A program made the position numbers and the translations under genes. From contig JACQZN010000094.1 in NCBI GenBank assembly GCA_016213845.1, forward strand, positions 1 through 37,301: 37,301 bases of DNA. The letters run 5' to 3'. A model generated the notes under the pieces. The model saw only the letters and a program-made list of their open reading frames with translations. It did not search any database and was not told where the DNA came from. Positions 22,657 through 31,951 of the stretch are shown one piece after another; position 1 is the first letter of the stretch, and each line of letters starts with the position of its first letter. Source of the DNA: Candidatus Wallbacteria bacterium (GTDB taxonomy: Bacteria; Muiribacteriota; UBA6191; JACPRK01).

Positions 22657-25005
22657 GTGGATACGACCATAGATGAAATAACGAAGCTCAAGTCGGGCAC
22701 TCCGGCCGAGAAGATGGCTGTGCTGACTTCGCTGGCGAAACAGCAGACGCCGGCGGCCATCGGCCTGCTTACCGATTCGCTGGCCGATCCCAAGTGGGTC
22801 GTGCGCAAGCACGCGTGCGACCTGTTGATCGCGTTCGGGCCGAAGCTCATCGAGCATCTGGCCAAGGTGCTTGCCAGCGGTAACGAGGATCAGAAGTTCT
22901 GGGTCGTGAAGGCGCTGGTGGCCCTGGGGCGGGATTCGGTGCCGGTGCTGATCAAGGCGCTCAACAAGGGCTCCAAGTCGATGCGGGTCCATGCGGCCGC
23001 GGCGCTCGGGGAGATTGGCGATACCGTGGCCGTGCCCTACCTGGTCGCGGGTCTCGGCGATGGCATCTGGCGCGTGAGGCGCAACTGCTACGAGGCGCTG
23101 CTGCGTTTCGGCGACAAGACCCTCGGCGAGCTGCGCAAGGCGATCTTCAGCGACAACGAGGACGTCGCCTTCTGGTCGGCCAAGGCCCTGGGCAAGCTCG
23201 GGGAGAAGAGCCGGGAGATTCTCCTGGAGGCCCTCAAGACCGGCTCCAACCAGCTCAAGTTCATCATCGCCGCCGCGCTGGGTGAGACCGGCGACACGCG
23301 CGTGATCAACATCCTGATCACCAACTGCAAGGAGTCCTCCTGGATTGTCCAGAAGCGCAGCTCCGAGGCGCTGGCGGAAATCGGCCCCCTGGCCATCCCG
23401 GGCATCACAGGCGCGCTCGTCAAGGCGACCGAACCGCAGAACTACTGGCTGCTCTCGGCCCTGGCGCACATGGGCGACCCCGGGGTCGCCGCGCTGGAGA
23501 AGCTGCTGGTCGACGAGGGCGAGAACTTCCGGTGGAACGTGAAGGAGTTGCTGGCACGCGTGGGCGAGCCGGTGCTCCCGGTGCTGGAGCGGCTGACGCG
23601 CCACAAGGACAAGGAAGTCCGCTTCTTCGCCATCAATTGCCTGGGGGATCTTCCGGCCTCGGCCTCGACCGACGCCGCTCTCTTGCGCGGCCTGACCGAC
23701 CACGCCTGGTCGATCCGGAAGATCAGCGCCGACGCGCTCGTCTCGCGGGGAGCGGTCGTGCTCGACCGGCTCAACCTGGCGCTCGACACCGGGGATGAAG
23801 ACCTGCGTTTCTGGGTCACCTACATCTTCCGCAAGATGGGCACTATGGGGCTTCAGTACCTCATCAAGGCGCTGGGCGATTCGAACAAGAACATTGCCTA
23901 CTTCGCGGCCGGCGCCCTGGGCGACGTGAAGAACCCGCAGGTCGTGCATCCGCTCGTCCGGGCCCTGGGCGACCCGTACTGGCCCGTGCGCAAGCAGGCC
24001 TCCGAGAGTCTGCGGAAGCTGGCCGAGATCTCGGTCCCCCAGCTCATCAACCACATCAACGACGAGGACGAGAACATCCAGCACTGGGTGCTCAAGACGC
24101 TGACCGCCATTGGCCCGACCGGCACGGCGGACATCATCCGGCTGTTGAAGAAGGGCAACGAGGAGCAGCGCTTCTTCGCGGCCCGGGCGCTGGGCGTGAT
24201 CCGCGACCCGGTCGCCGTCGAGGCGCTGGCGGAGGCGCTGAGCGACGGCAACGAGTGGGTGCGGCTCTATGCAGCCATCGCGCTCGGCGAGCAGGGCGAC
24301 ACGCGCGCGATCAGCCACCTGATCCGTTCTCTGGGCGAGCCGAGCTTCAAGATGCACGCCAACATCGCCGAGCTCTTCCACAAGTTCGGCGAGCGGGCCG
24401 TGCCGGAGCTGTTGCTGGCCCTCAAGAGCGAGAACGTGGCCGTGGTCCGGAACGCGCTCAAGATCCTGGGCAGCCTGCAAGCCCGGTCGGCCCTGGACGA
24501 GGTCAAGAGCTTCCTGGCCCACCAGAACGAGGAGCTTCGAGTCTCCGCGTGCGAGGCGATCGCCTGCTTCAAGCAGGAGCCCGACACGGTGGAGATCCTC
24601 TTCAAGCAGCTGGCCCGGACGACCTCGGAGCGCGCGCGGTTGCGGATCTTGGTAGCCGCCGGCGACGTCAGCCGAGAAGAGGTCGTGCCGCCGCTGGTGG
24701 AGGTCCTGGAGATCAGCGGCAACCAGCGCGAGCGGGACGCCGTCACCGGCATCCTGGTGGGGATGGGGGATCGCGCCTTGCCGTCGCTGGTGAATCTGCT
24801 GGGGAACCCGCGCGTGACGGCGAGGAAATCTGCTGCGGAGCTGTTGATCCGCGTGGGCGAGAAAGTGCGCCCCTACATCGAGGCCAGCCTGACGCGCGAT
24901 GACGTGAACGTCCACTACTGGAGCTCCAAGATCTTGCGCGCGCTGGACGAGGCCAAGGTGGGCGCGGCGAAGCCCGAGCCCAGCCCCGAGCGGAGCGACG
25001 CGTGA
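22657..25005 (+). CDS. Long HEAT-repeat protein
   Basis: A 782-residue protein from GTG 22657 (GGAAAG ribosome site 8 bases upstream), made almost wholly of ~31-residue HEAT repeats, about 24 of them. No enzyme domain, signal peptide or membrane segment is visible, so it is probably a cytoplasmic protein-binding scaffold. The repeats come in three recurring types: one with W.VRK (e.g. PKWVVRKHA, YWPVRKQAS), one with a FW or HW and KAL-like core (KFWVVKALVALG, AFWSAKALGKLG), and one with AAALGE.GDT. They recur in A-B-C order every ~92 residues for much of the protein. It overlaps dprA by GTGA and is first in that operon. Its cellular role cannot be read from the sequence. Confidence 0.85.
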   Translation: MDTTIDEITKLKSGTPAEKMAVLTSLAKQQTPAAIGLLTDSLADPKWVVRKHACDLLIAFGPKLIEHLAKVLASGNEDQKFWVVKALVALGRDSVPVLIKALNKGSKSMRVHAAAALGEIGDTVAVPYLVAGLGDGIWRVRRNCYEALLRFGDKTLGELRKAIFSDNEDVAFWSAKALGKLGEKSREILLEALKTGSNQLKFIIAAALGETGDTRVINILITNCKESSWIVQKRSSEALAEIGPLAIPGITGALVKATEPQNYWLLSALAHMGDPGVAALEKLLVDEGENFRWNVKELLARVGEPVLPVLERLTRHKDKEVRFFAINCLGDLPASASTDAALLRGLTDHAWSIRKISADALVSRGAVVLDRLNLALDTGDEDLRFWVTYIFRKMGTMGLQYLIKALGDSNKNIAYFAAGALGDVKNPQVVHPLVRALGDPYWPVRKQASESLRKLAEISVPQLINHINDEDENIQHWVLKTLTAIGPTGTADIIRLLKKGNEEQRFFAARALGVIRDPVAVEALAEALSDGNEWVRLYAAIALGEQGDTRAISHLIRSLGEPSFKMHANIAELFHKFGERAVPELLLALKSENVAVVRNALKILGSLQARSALDEVKSFLAHQNEELRVSACEAIACFKQEPDTVEILFKQLARTTSERARLRILVAAGDVSREEVVPPLVEVLEISGNQRERDAVTGILVGMGDRALPSLVNLLGNPRVTARKSAAELLIRVGEKVRPYIEASLTRDDVNVHYWSSKILRALDEAKVGAAKPEPSPERSDA

Positions 25006-26189
25006 GCGGAAAACGGTTCGCGCGCGCGCGCTCGACGGAGCAGGAGCCGACGGGGCGCGAGGGGGGCAGGCCTCTGGACGAGCGCGAGGCTTCGCTCGTG
25101 CTGCTGGAGGCCGGCTATCGCCACGGTGTCGACTCTTCAGCGCTCTTCGAGAGATTCGGAAGCGCCGCTGCCGCGCTCGGCGCGGCGGCCGAGGAGCAGA
25201 TGGCGGTCGAGGGGATCGGGCCTGCCGGAGCTCTGGCGCTGGCGGCGCTCGGGCGGGAGCTGGAACCGCGGCGGCTGTTGCGCGACATGAGAGTCCGGGG
25301 AGCCCAGTTCGTGGCGAGGCTCGAAAGCGACTTCCCGGCGCCGCTGGCGGCGATCTCGGGCGCTCCGGCCGGCCTCTGGACCCGAGGCGAACCCGGCGCG
25401 CTGGCTGGCAAGTGCATCGCGGTGGTCGGCGCCCGCCGCGCGACGGCGTACGGGTTGCGGCTGGCCCGGGAGCTCGGGGGCGAGCTTGCCGCGGCCGGTG
25501 TTACTGTCGTCAGCGGATTGGCCAGAGGAATTGACTCCGCAGCCCACGAGGGCGCGCTCGACGCGGGAGGAAGGACGGTCGCCGTGCTGGGCTGCGGGAT
25601 CGACGTCTGCTATCCGCCGGAGAACGTGACGCTCGCCAGGCGCATTGCCGCTTCGGGAGGCTGCCTGGTGACGGAGTTTCCGCCCGGAGCGCCGCCCGCC
25701 AAGCACCACTTCCCGCGCCGCAACCGGATCCTGAGCGGGCTCTGCCTGGGCGTCGTCGTGGTCGAGGCGACCCTCGTGAGCGGCTCGCTCATCACGGCGC
25801 GGCTGGCGCTCGACCAGGGGCGGGACGTCTTTGCCGTGCCCGGCGACGTCGACCGGCCGCTGTCTGCCGGTCCCAACCTGCTTCTGCACCAAGGGGCGGC
25901 CGTGGCGCGCAGCGCGGCAGACGTGCTCGAGCACTACGGCCTGGAGCCGATTGCGCCGCGGGCGGAGCCGATGGCGCTGGCAGCCGACGAGACGGCGCTG
26001 CTCGAGCTGCTCGAATCGAGAGGGACGCACGCCGACTGGCTTGCCGAGCGAGCGCCGGGGGTGCTCCTGGAGCCGAACGGCAGGACCTGGCAGGCCGTGC
26101 TGGCCGGGTTGCTGATCAAGGGGGCCGTGCGAAGGCTTCCGGGGAATCGATACGCGCGAATCCCGCGCGTGCAGGAGGGGCGCCCTTGA
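25002..26189 (+). CDS. dprA: DprA/Smf DNA-processing protein
   Basis: A 395-residue protein. An N-terminal helical (HhH/SAM-like) region (~25-80) precedes the DprA Rossmann domain (~100-315) with GARRATAYGLRLARELG, SGLARGIDSAAHEGAL, AVLGCGIDVCYPPEN, FPRRNRILSGL and VFAVPGDVDRPLSAGPN. A C-terminal winged-helix region follows (~330-385). DprA binds single-stranded DNA entering during transformation and loads RecA; it is also present in many non-competent bacteria. The GTG start at 25002 overlaps the HEAT gene stop, and the smg start overlaps its own stop. The Rossmann core is full length and intact. Confidence 0.95.
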   Translation: MSGKRFARARSTEQEPTGREGGRPLDEREASLVLLEAGYRHGVDSSALFERFGSAAAALGAAAEEQMAVEGIGPAGALALAALGRELEPRRLLRDMRVRGAQFVARLESDFPAPLAAISGAPAGLWTRGEPGALAGKCIAVVGARRATAYGLRLARELGGELAAAGVTVVSGLARGIDSAAHEGALDAGGRTVAVLGCGIDVCYPPENVTLARRIAASGGCLVTEFPPGAPPAKHHFPRRNRILSGLCLGVVVVEATLVSGSLITARLALDQGRDVFAVPGDVDRPLSAGPNLLLHQGAAVARSAADVLEHYGLEPIAPRAEPMALAADETALLELLESRGTHADWLAERAPGVLLEPNGRTWQAVLAGLLIKGAVRRLPGNRYARIPRVQEGRP

Positions 26190-26626
26190 ACAGAAGCGCT
26201 GAGGTCGTGAAGTGGCTCCTGAAGCTTCTGGTGCTGGAGAACTCGGCCCGGGAGCAGGAGGCGGTGGCCCGCCTTACGGAGATGGGCTACCAGTCCGCCG
26301 AGGTCGACGAGGCGCTCGAGTGGCTGTCGGCGCTGGCGGAACCGGACCATCCGGTGCCGGCGACCGCGTCCAGGCTGTCGAGGCGCGTGCTCGTTGGTGA
26401 GGAGCTGACGCGATTCGACCCGGCGGCGGCGGGGCTCTTGCTGAGGTTGCAGGAGGCCGGCGCCCTGACGGCGGCCGACGTGGACATGGTGATCGAGTGG
26501 CTCGCACGCAACGGGCGGGAGCCTGTGGGCCCCAGGAAGCTGCGGGAAGTGCTCTCGCGGGTCGTGGAAGACGGCGGCATGGTGCTGGCCCTGGACGGGC
26601 AGGACCGGGCGCGACATCTCAACTGA
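26186..26626 (+). CDS. smg: Smg/DUF494 family protein
   Basis: A 146-residue protein starting with TTG at 26186, inside the dprA stop, and preceded by the strong ribosome site GGAGGGG. Features of the family are the N-terminal amphipathic helices (VVKWLLKLLVLENS), an ExGY-like turn (LTEMGYQSAEVDEALEWL) and the C-terminal ADVDMVIEWLA and LDGQDR segment. The function of Smg is not established, but the gene lies between dprA and topA-type genes in many proteobacteria, as here. It lies 23 bases before topA. Confidence 0.85.
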   Translation: MNRSAEVVKWLLKLLVLENSAREQEAVARLTEMGYQSAEVDEALEWLSALAEPDHPVPATASRLSRRVLVGEELTRFDPAAAGLLLRLQEAGALTAADVDMVIEWLARNGREPVGPRKLREVLSRVVEDGGMVLALDGQDRARHLN

Positions 26627-26649
26627 ACGAAAAGGACCTTTCGAATCTT

Positions 26650-28962
26650 ATGGCAAGCAAAGTCGTCATCGTCGAGTCGCCGACCAAGGCGCGTACCCTC
26701 AAGAAGCTGCTGGGCAGGGACTTCAACGTCCTGGCCTCGGTGGGTCATATCATCGACCTGCCGAAGAACAAGCTCGGCGTGGACATCGAGAAGGGGTTCG
26801 AGCCGCAGTACACGCACATCCACGGCAAGGAGAAGGTGATTCAGGAGCTGCAGGACGCTGCGCGGGAAGCCGACCAGGTCCTGCTGGCGACCGACCCCGA
26901 CCGCGAGGGCGAGGCGATCAGCTGGCACCTCTGCAACCTGCTCGAGCTGGACGGCAAGCTCCCGCTCAGGGTGCTGATCAACGAGTTCACCTCGGGGGTC
27001 GTGAAGGACGCCGTGTCCAATCCGGTGCCGCTCGACATGGACAAGGTCAACTCGCAGCAGGCGCGTCGGATCCTGGACCGGCTGGTCGGCTACCAGATCA
27101 GCCCGCTGCTCTGGGACCGGTTGCAGAAGGGGCTGTCCGCGGGCCGGGTGCAGTCGGTGGCGCTGAAGCTCATCTGCGATCGGCAGAAGGAGATCGACGC
27201 CTTCAAGCCCGAGGAGTACTGGTCGCTGGATGCGCTCCTGGAGAAGGCCGGCCACCCGGAGCAACACCTGACGGCCTCGCTCAAGAAGCGGGACGGCCAG
27301 GAGTACGAGGTGAAGGACCAGGCGACGATGGACGCGGTCGTCGCCGAAGTAAGTCAACAGAGTTTTCGGGTCCTTTCGGTCGACAAGTCGCAGAAGAATC
27401 AGAAACCGGCGCCGCCGTTCATCACCAGCACGCTGCAGCAGGCGGCATCGCAGCTGTACAACTTTCCCGCGAAGCGGACGATGCGGATCGCCCAGGAGCT
27501 CTACGAAGGTATCGATCTGGGTGATCGCGGAACGCAGGGCCTCATCACTTACATGAGAACCGACTCGACCCGCGTGAGCGAGAAGGCCCAGGAAGAAGTC
27601 CGGCAGGTGATCACCTCCCGGTTCGGCGACAAGTTCCTCCCCGACGCCCCTCCGGTCTACAAGTCGGGGAAGGGCAAGGTGCAGGATGCCCACGAGGCGA
27701 TCCGCCCTGCTGACCCGACCTTCACCCCCGACGCGGCGAAGGCGTTCCTGAGCGCCGAGCAAGCCAAGCTCTACGGTCTGATCTGGGTTCGCTTCGCCGC
27801 CAGCCAGATGCGCCCGGCGGTCTACCACCAGACGCGCATCGACATCGAAGCGGGCCGCTACATGTTCCGGGCGACCGGGCGCACCGAACACTTCGCCGGG
27901 TTCCTGGAGGTACAGCGTGCCTTCGGAGTCGGCGCCAAGAAAGCCGCCAACGAGGATCTGCCGCCTCTGCATGCCGGCGACTCGCTCGTGCTCAAGGAGC
28001 AGAAGCCCGAGCAGCACTTCACCGAGCCGCCCGCCAGCTTCACGGAAGCGTCGCTGGTCAAGACCCTCGAGGAGAACGGGATCGGACGCCCGAGCACCTA
28101 CGCCACGATCATCTCCACGCTGCTCGATCGCAAGTACGTCGAGCGCGACCAGAAGAGCCTCAGGCCGACCGAGTTGGGCAAGCTCGTCGATGAGCTGCTG
28201 GAGCACAACTTCACGCGGATCGTCGACGTCGGCTTCACGGCCGGGATGGAGGAGCAGCTCGACGAGGTCGAGTCCGGCAAGTTCCGCTGGCAGGATGTCC
28301 TTGGTAGGTTCTACGGCGACTTCAAGGGGATGCTCGAGACCGCGCAGACCAAGATGCGCAACGTGCGCAAGGAGGTCCAGGCGACCGACATCGACTGCGA
28401 CAAGTGCGGCAAGAAGATGGTGATCCGTCGCGGGCGCTACGGCCGGTTCCTGGCCTGCCCCGGCTTCCCCAAGTGCAAGAACACCAAGCAGCTCGACGAG
28501 GAGGGCCAGAAGCCCAAGCCGGCCGAAGAACCGCTGCTCGACGAGAAGTGCGATACCTGCGGCAACCCGATGCGGATGCGGCGGGGCCGGTTCGGAATGT
28601 TCAAGGCGTGCAGCCGCTATCCGGAATGCAAGTTCACCCGGCCCGTGACGCTCGGGATCCGCTGTCCGACGTCGGGATGCGACGGAGAGCTCGTGGCGCG
28701 GACGTCGAAGCGGGGAAAGACCTTCTACGGATGCACGAACTACCCGGCCTGCAAGTTCACCAGCTGGACGAAGCCGGCAGGAGAGAACTGTCCGAAGTGC
28801 TCGACCTTCATGGTGGAGCGGCGCACGAAGAAGGGCCTGGAGGCCGTGGTCTGCTCGAGCAAGGAGTGCGGGTTCAAGCGCAAGGTGGAGCTCGAGCCTG
28901 CGCCCGCGGAGGTCGAGGAAGCTGCGTCGGGCGAGCTGGAGATGCCAGAGGAGCTGGACTAG
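26650..28962 (+). CDS. topA: DNA topoisomerase I
   Basis: A 770-residue type IA topoisomerase that relaxes negative supercoils. The N-terminal Toprim domain has VIVESPTKARTLKKLLG and the ATDPDREGEAISWHL metal/acid cluster (DPDRE at 82-86). The active-site Tyr is Y301 in GLITYMRTDSTRVS. The C-terminus carries four zinc-ribbon modules (beginning CDKCGKK, CDTCGNP, CPTSGC and CPKCSTF), each with Cys pairs; the last is less regular. ATG 26650 is preceded by AAAAGGAC 13 bases upstream. It ends with an acidic tail. It follows smg by 23 bases and is probably in the same operon. Confidence 0.97.
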   Translation: MASKVVIVESPTKARTLKKLLGRDFNVLASVGHIIDLPKNKLGVDIEKGFEPQYTHIHGKEKVIQELQDAAREADQVLLATDPDREGEAISWHLCNLLELDGKLPLRVLINEFTSGVVKDAVSNPVPLDMDKVNSQQARRILDRLVGYQISPLLWDRLQKGLSAGRVQSVALKLICDRQKEIDAFKPEEYWSLDALLEKAGHPEQHLTASLKKRDGQEYEVKDQATMDAVVAEVSQQSFRVLSVDKSQKNQKPAPPFITSTLQQAASQLYNFPAKRTMRIAQELYEGIDLGDRGTQGLITYMRTDSTRVSEKAQEEVRQVITSRFGDKFLPDAPPVYKSGKGKVQDAHEAIRPADPTFTPDAAKAFLSAEQAKLYGLIWVRFAASQMRPAVYHQTRIDIEAGRYMFRATGRTEHFAGFLEVQRAFGVGAKKAANEDLPPLHAGDSLVLKEQKPEQHFTEPPASFTEASLVKTLEENGIGRPSTYATIISTLLDRKYVERDQKSLRPTELGKLVDELLEHNFTRIVDVGFTAGMEEQLDEVESGKFRWQDVLGRFYGDFKGMLETAQTKMRNVRKEVQATDIDCDKCGKKMVIRRGRYGRFLACPGFPKCKNTKQLDEEGQKPKPAEEPLLDEKCDTCGNPMRMRRGRFGMFKACSRYPECKFTRPVTLGIRCPTSGCDGELVARTSKRGKTFYGCTNYPACKFTSWTKPAGENCPKCSTFMVERRTKKGLEAVVCSSKECGFKRKVELEPAPAEVEEAASGELEMPEELD

Positions 28963-29330
28963 CGGCTCCTGGTGCGGGCGGGCGATTCTGTCGTCAACCT
29001 TTTGAGTTGATGTGAACAAAATCTGACGTCCTAAATGGCTCTATGGCCCGGGCCATGCTAGGCGCGCCGGGCGCCCGGCGTTTCCCCACGCACCACCCGT
29101 GGGAGTCCTGTTCCAATGCGGCGTCCCAGGGTTCGTACAAAAGTGGTTCTTTTCCGCTCTTTTGTGTTGCAGCGCATGGGGCCCTGCGATATTATTCCCG
29201 TCACCATGCACTGACCGGACCGCCCGGGCGGACCGCGTAGCGTACAAGGCACGGCAGGCCGGACAGGTGCATGGACTGCCTTCGGCACCTGAAGCGACCG
29301 TCTCTCCGAGGCGTGTCACTGGTTGTACCC
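28963..29330. other. topA-xerC intergenic region
   Basis: 368 bases without a supported gene. It includes a weak hairpin TCAAC/GTTGA near 28994-29010, a 14-bp palindrome ATGGCCCGGGCCAT (29043-29056) and a promoter-like element at 29167-29195. Several open frames enter it, but none shows a recognisable protein before xerC. A small RNA between the promoter and xerC is possible but not shown. Confidence 0.5.
29167..29195 (+). promoter_or_regulatory. Sigma-70-type promoter upstream of xerC
   Basis: TTGCAG (29167-29172), 17-bp spacer, TATTAT (29190-29195). It would start transcription near 29202 and give a leader of roughly 70-130 bases depending on the xerC start. It separates the xerC-fli genes from topA. 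Confidence 0.55.
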
Positions 29331-30260
29331 ATGCGGAAGAATCGAGTAGCCAGCTCCTCAGAAATCCGGACCCACGTCGCAGACTTCCTGGAGAAGCTCG
29401 CCGTCGAGCGGCGCGTCTCCGGGCACACGCGGCGCGCTTACGGCGCCGACCTCGCGCGCTTCGCAGAGCACCTGGAGACGCTCGGACTCGACACCGCCGA
29501 GAAGCTCGCCCTCGCCGAGCCGCTGGCGCTGCGAGGCTACGTCATGGGGCTGGCGCGAGCCGGGCTGGCGCGCCGCTCCCAGGCCCGGATGATCGCCAGC
29601 GTCCGTTCGTTTCTCCGATCGCTGTCGGTTGCCGGCAAGCTCCCGCCTGGCATGGACGAGTTCCTGTCCAGCCCCCGAACGCCGGGCCGCCTTCCGCGGG
29701 CCCGCGCAGTCGAGGAGCTCGAGCGCTTCCTCGGTGCCCTCGACGGTGCCAGGCCCAGGGACGTCCGCGACCGAGCGCTCTTCGAGCTGATCTACTCGAG
29801 CGGCCTGCGCGTCGCCGAGCTCTGCGCCCTCGACCGCGCCGACGTCGACCTCCAGGCCGGTACCGTTCGCGTCCGGGGCGGTAAGGGCGGCAAGGACCGC
29901 TACGGTCTCTTCGGCTCCAGCGCCCGCCAGGCTCTGGAGAGCTACCTCCAGTCAGCCCCGGCCGGCGGAGAGCTCGCCCTCTTCCGCAACGCCAGGGGCG
30001 GTCGTCTGGGCGTGCGCGGCGTGCGTCACATCCTGCGCGTCCGGCTGCTCGCGCAAGGGGCCCAAGGCTTCACACCCCATGCCCTGCGCCACTCCTTCGC
30101 GACCCATCTCCTCGACGGCGGCGCCGATCTCCGAGCCGTCCAGGAGCTGCTCGGTCACCGGAGCCTGGCGACCACGCAGGTCTACACCCACGTCAGCCGC
30201 CAGCGCCTCCGTGACGCCTACAGCCAGGCGCACCCGCACGCTCGCAAGGCCGGCGCCTGA
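29331..30260 (+). CDS. xerC: Tyrosine recombinase XerC
   Basis: A 309-residue tyrosine recombinase from ATG 29331; an ATG at 29271 in the same frame is the alternative. The N-terminal core-binding domain includes TRRAYGADLARFAEHLE. The catalytic domain has all signature residues: Arg in YSSGLRVAELCALDR, Lys in VRGGKGGKDR, H-x2-R in HALRHSFATHLLDGGADLR, His in LLGHRSLATTQVYTHVS and the Tyr in that last motif. XerC/XerD resolve chromosome dimers at dif. Placement directly before flagellar genes follows the conserved topA-xerC(codV)-flagellar order of Bacillus and spirochaetes, which supports XerC over a phage integrase. Confidence 0.9.
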   Translation: MRKNRVASSSEIRTHVADFLEKLAVERRVSGHTRRAYGADLARFAEHLETLGLDTAEKLALAEPLALRGYVMGLARAGLARRSQARMIASVRSFLRSLSVAGKLPPGMDEFLSSPRTPGRLPRARAVEELERFLGALDGARPRDVRDRALFELIYSSGLRVAELCALDRADVDLQAGTVRVRGGKGGKDRYGLFGSSARQALESYLQSAPAGGELALFRNARGGRLGVRGVRHILRVRLLAQGAQGFTPHALRHSFATHLLDGGADLRAVQELLGHRSLATTQVYTHVSRQRLRDAYSQAHPHARKAGA

Positions 30261-30343
30261 GGCCGGCCGACCGCCCGGCTCTCACTCCCATCCGACTTCG
30301 CCACTCCTTCAACTGTTTCGAACCCAGCACCCAGTCCCAGGCC

Positions 30344-31936
30344 ATGAACGCAATCTGGAAGAACCTACTCGATTCCATCTCCGCCATGACCCTCACCCAT
30401 CGGGGCGCGTTTTACGGCATCGGCCTCGTCGCCATCGGGATCATCGGCTGGCTGCTCATCGGCGCCTCCCATTCCGGCCACCGCACCATCGCCAAAGAGC
30501 TTCCCGACGCATCCGCGGCCACCGCGCTGGCGGCGCGGCTCCAGACTGCCGGCATCGCAGCGCGCGTCACCTCCGATGAGCACGGCGTCGAGGTGCCCGA
30601 GCAACAGTTCGCCGCCGCTGCGCGAGTGGCCTCCGAGCGCGACGCGATGCCCAAGCGTCACACCGGCATGTTCATGGAGATCGTCAAGAAGAACTCGATG
30701 CTGCTCTCCACCGAGGAGCGCCGCATGGTGAGCCTGCGTGCCTTGGAGGCCCGGGTCGAGGACAACCTCGAGACCTACGAACCCGTCCAGAACGCGGCTG
30801 TCAACCTCTCCATGCCGCATGACACCGGTTTCGCCGCCGAGCGCGGCGCCGTCAAGGCCTCCATCATCCTCACGCTCAAGCCCCAGGCCAAGCCCGAGCC
30901 CGGCTTGCTCCGCACGATCCGCAATGCCGTGAGTCATACCGTCGATGGCCTGCAGCCCGAGAACATCTCGATCTCCGACTCCCGCGGGACCGACCTCACG
31001 CGCCTCATCGAGGCTGCCGATCATGCCGGGTCGGGCGCCACCGACTCGGAGCTCGCAGCCCACCGGACCTACGAGCGCGAGCTGGCCCGCAAGGTCGTCG
31101 CGCAGCTCAGCCCGCTCTTCGGCGAGGAGAACGTCAGCGTCAATGTCACCGTGCCGCTGCAGGCCTCCGCCGAACGCCCCGCCCCCCGCAGGCGCCTCCT
31201 GGCCAACCGGCCGGCCGCACTCACGGCCCAGCTCGCCAGCTACGGCTCCCTCTCGGAGCCAATCGCTTCCTTGACTTCTCTCACCGCCTCGACATCCGAC
31301 CCCCAGAAGCCCGCGGCCGGCAGGCTCTCAGTCTCCGTCCTGGTGAACTCCCTGGCCTTCCCGGGCGGCAACTTCCCCGAGGGACTCCGGCGCACCGCCG
31401 AGCAGCTCGCCCGCGCGGCCGTCGGCGCCAATCAGGCCGCTAACGACGTCTTCACGGTCGTGGCCGCCCCGTTCCGCCAGCCGCTGCCGGCCCCGGCGCC
31501 GGGGTTTCTCTCGCTGGCGACCGTCGGCGACGCGCTGGTCCCCCATACCACCGCGATCTGGGGCGGCGTGACCTTGGTGGTCGGGCTCGCCCTTCTGGCA
31601 ATGCTGCGATTCACGTTCCCAAGATACAAGGCCGAGGACCTTCTGGCCGACCCCGCCCAGGCCCGCGCCTTCCAGGAGGAGTGCACCGAGTACGCCGTGC
31701 TGCTGGGGCTATCGGCCTCCGAGCTTTCGGAGCTGCTCGACGGCGACTGCCGCCGGGACCTGGCCATCGTGCTCGCCTCGGCGCGCCAGCCGCTCCGGGA
31801 TTTCGTGCTCGGCCGGATCGAGCGCGAGCAGCGCGAGCTGGTGTCGGCCCAGGTGGGCTGCGCCGAGTGCGTGACGCATGCCGAGCTCTTGGGAGCCAAA
31901 CAGCGTCTCTTCGAGAGGCTGCACGCCCGGGCGTGA
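30344..31936 (+). CDS. fliF: FliF MS-ring protein with a FliG-C-like C-terminal domain
   Basis: A 530-residue protein. TM1 is ~22-40. Residues ~45-215 are the YscJ/FliF ring-building domain (LRALEARVEDNLETYEPVQNAAVNLSMP... and DGLQPENISISDS). Residues ~240-400 form the FliF C-terminal periplasmic region, and TM2 is ~403-423. FliF normally ends in a short FliG-binding tail. Here ~105 residues follow TM2, and 455-528 (LSASELSELLDG..RRDLAIVLASARQPLRDFVLG...AKQRLFERL) follow the pattern of the FliG C-terminal domain (LLREVD..DLALALKGAS..LRE..L...A.QR). No separate fliG is present. It lies 83 bases after xerC, where flgB, flgC and fliE would be expected, and no ribosome site is obvious before ATG 30344. 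Confidence 0.82.
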   Translation: MNAIWKNLLDSISAMTLTHRGAFYGIGLVAIGIIGWLLIGASHSGHRTIAKELPDASAATALAARLQTAGIAARVTSDEHGVEVPEQQFAAAARVASERDAMPKRHTGMFMEIVKKNSMLLSTEERRMVSLRALEARVEDNLETYEPVQNAAVNLSMPHDTGFAAERGAVKASIILTLKPQAKPEPGLLRTIRNAVSHTVDGLQPENISISDSRGTDLTRLIEAADHAGSGATDSELAAHRTYERELARKVVAQLSPLFGEENVSVNVTVPLQASAERPAPRRRLLANRPAALTAQLASYGSLSEPIASLTSLTASTSDPQKPAAGRLSVSVLVNSLAFPGGNFPEGLRRTAEQLARAAVGANQAANDVFTVVAAPFRQPLPAPAPGFLSLATVGDALVPHTTAIWGGVTLVVGLALLAMLRFTFPRYKAEDLLADPAQARAFQEECTEYAVLLGLSASELSELLDGDCRRDLAIVLASARQPLRDFVLGRIEREQRELVSAQVGCAECVTHAELLGAKQRLFERLHARA

Positions 31937-31951
31937 GCGAGATAGACCGAA

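Noticed and set aside
22558..24915. 785-residue open frame on the minus strand opposite the HEAT gene
   Set aside because: Its periodicity mirrors the HEAT repeats of the real gene, and the plus strand has a promoter, ribosome site and coupled downstream genes.
29043..29056. 14-bp palindrome ATGGCCCGGGCCAT as an operator
   Set aside because: Short GC palindromes are expected by chance here, and it is over 100 bases from the predicted xerC promoter.
29331..30260. Phage or mobile-element integrase
   Set aside because: The conserved dprA-topA-xerC-fli order and lack of attachment-site repeats or cargo favour chromosomal XerC.
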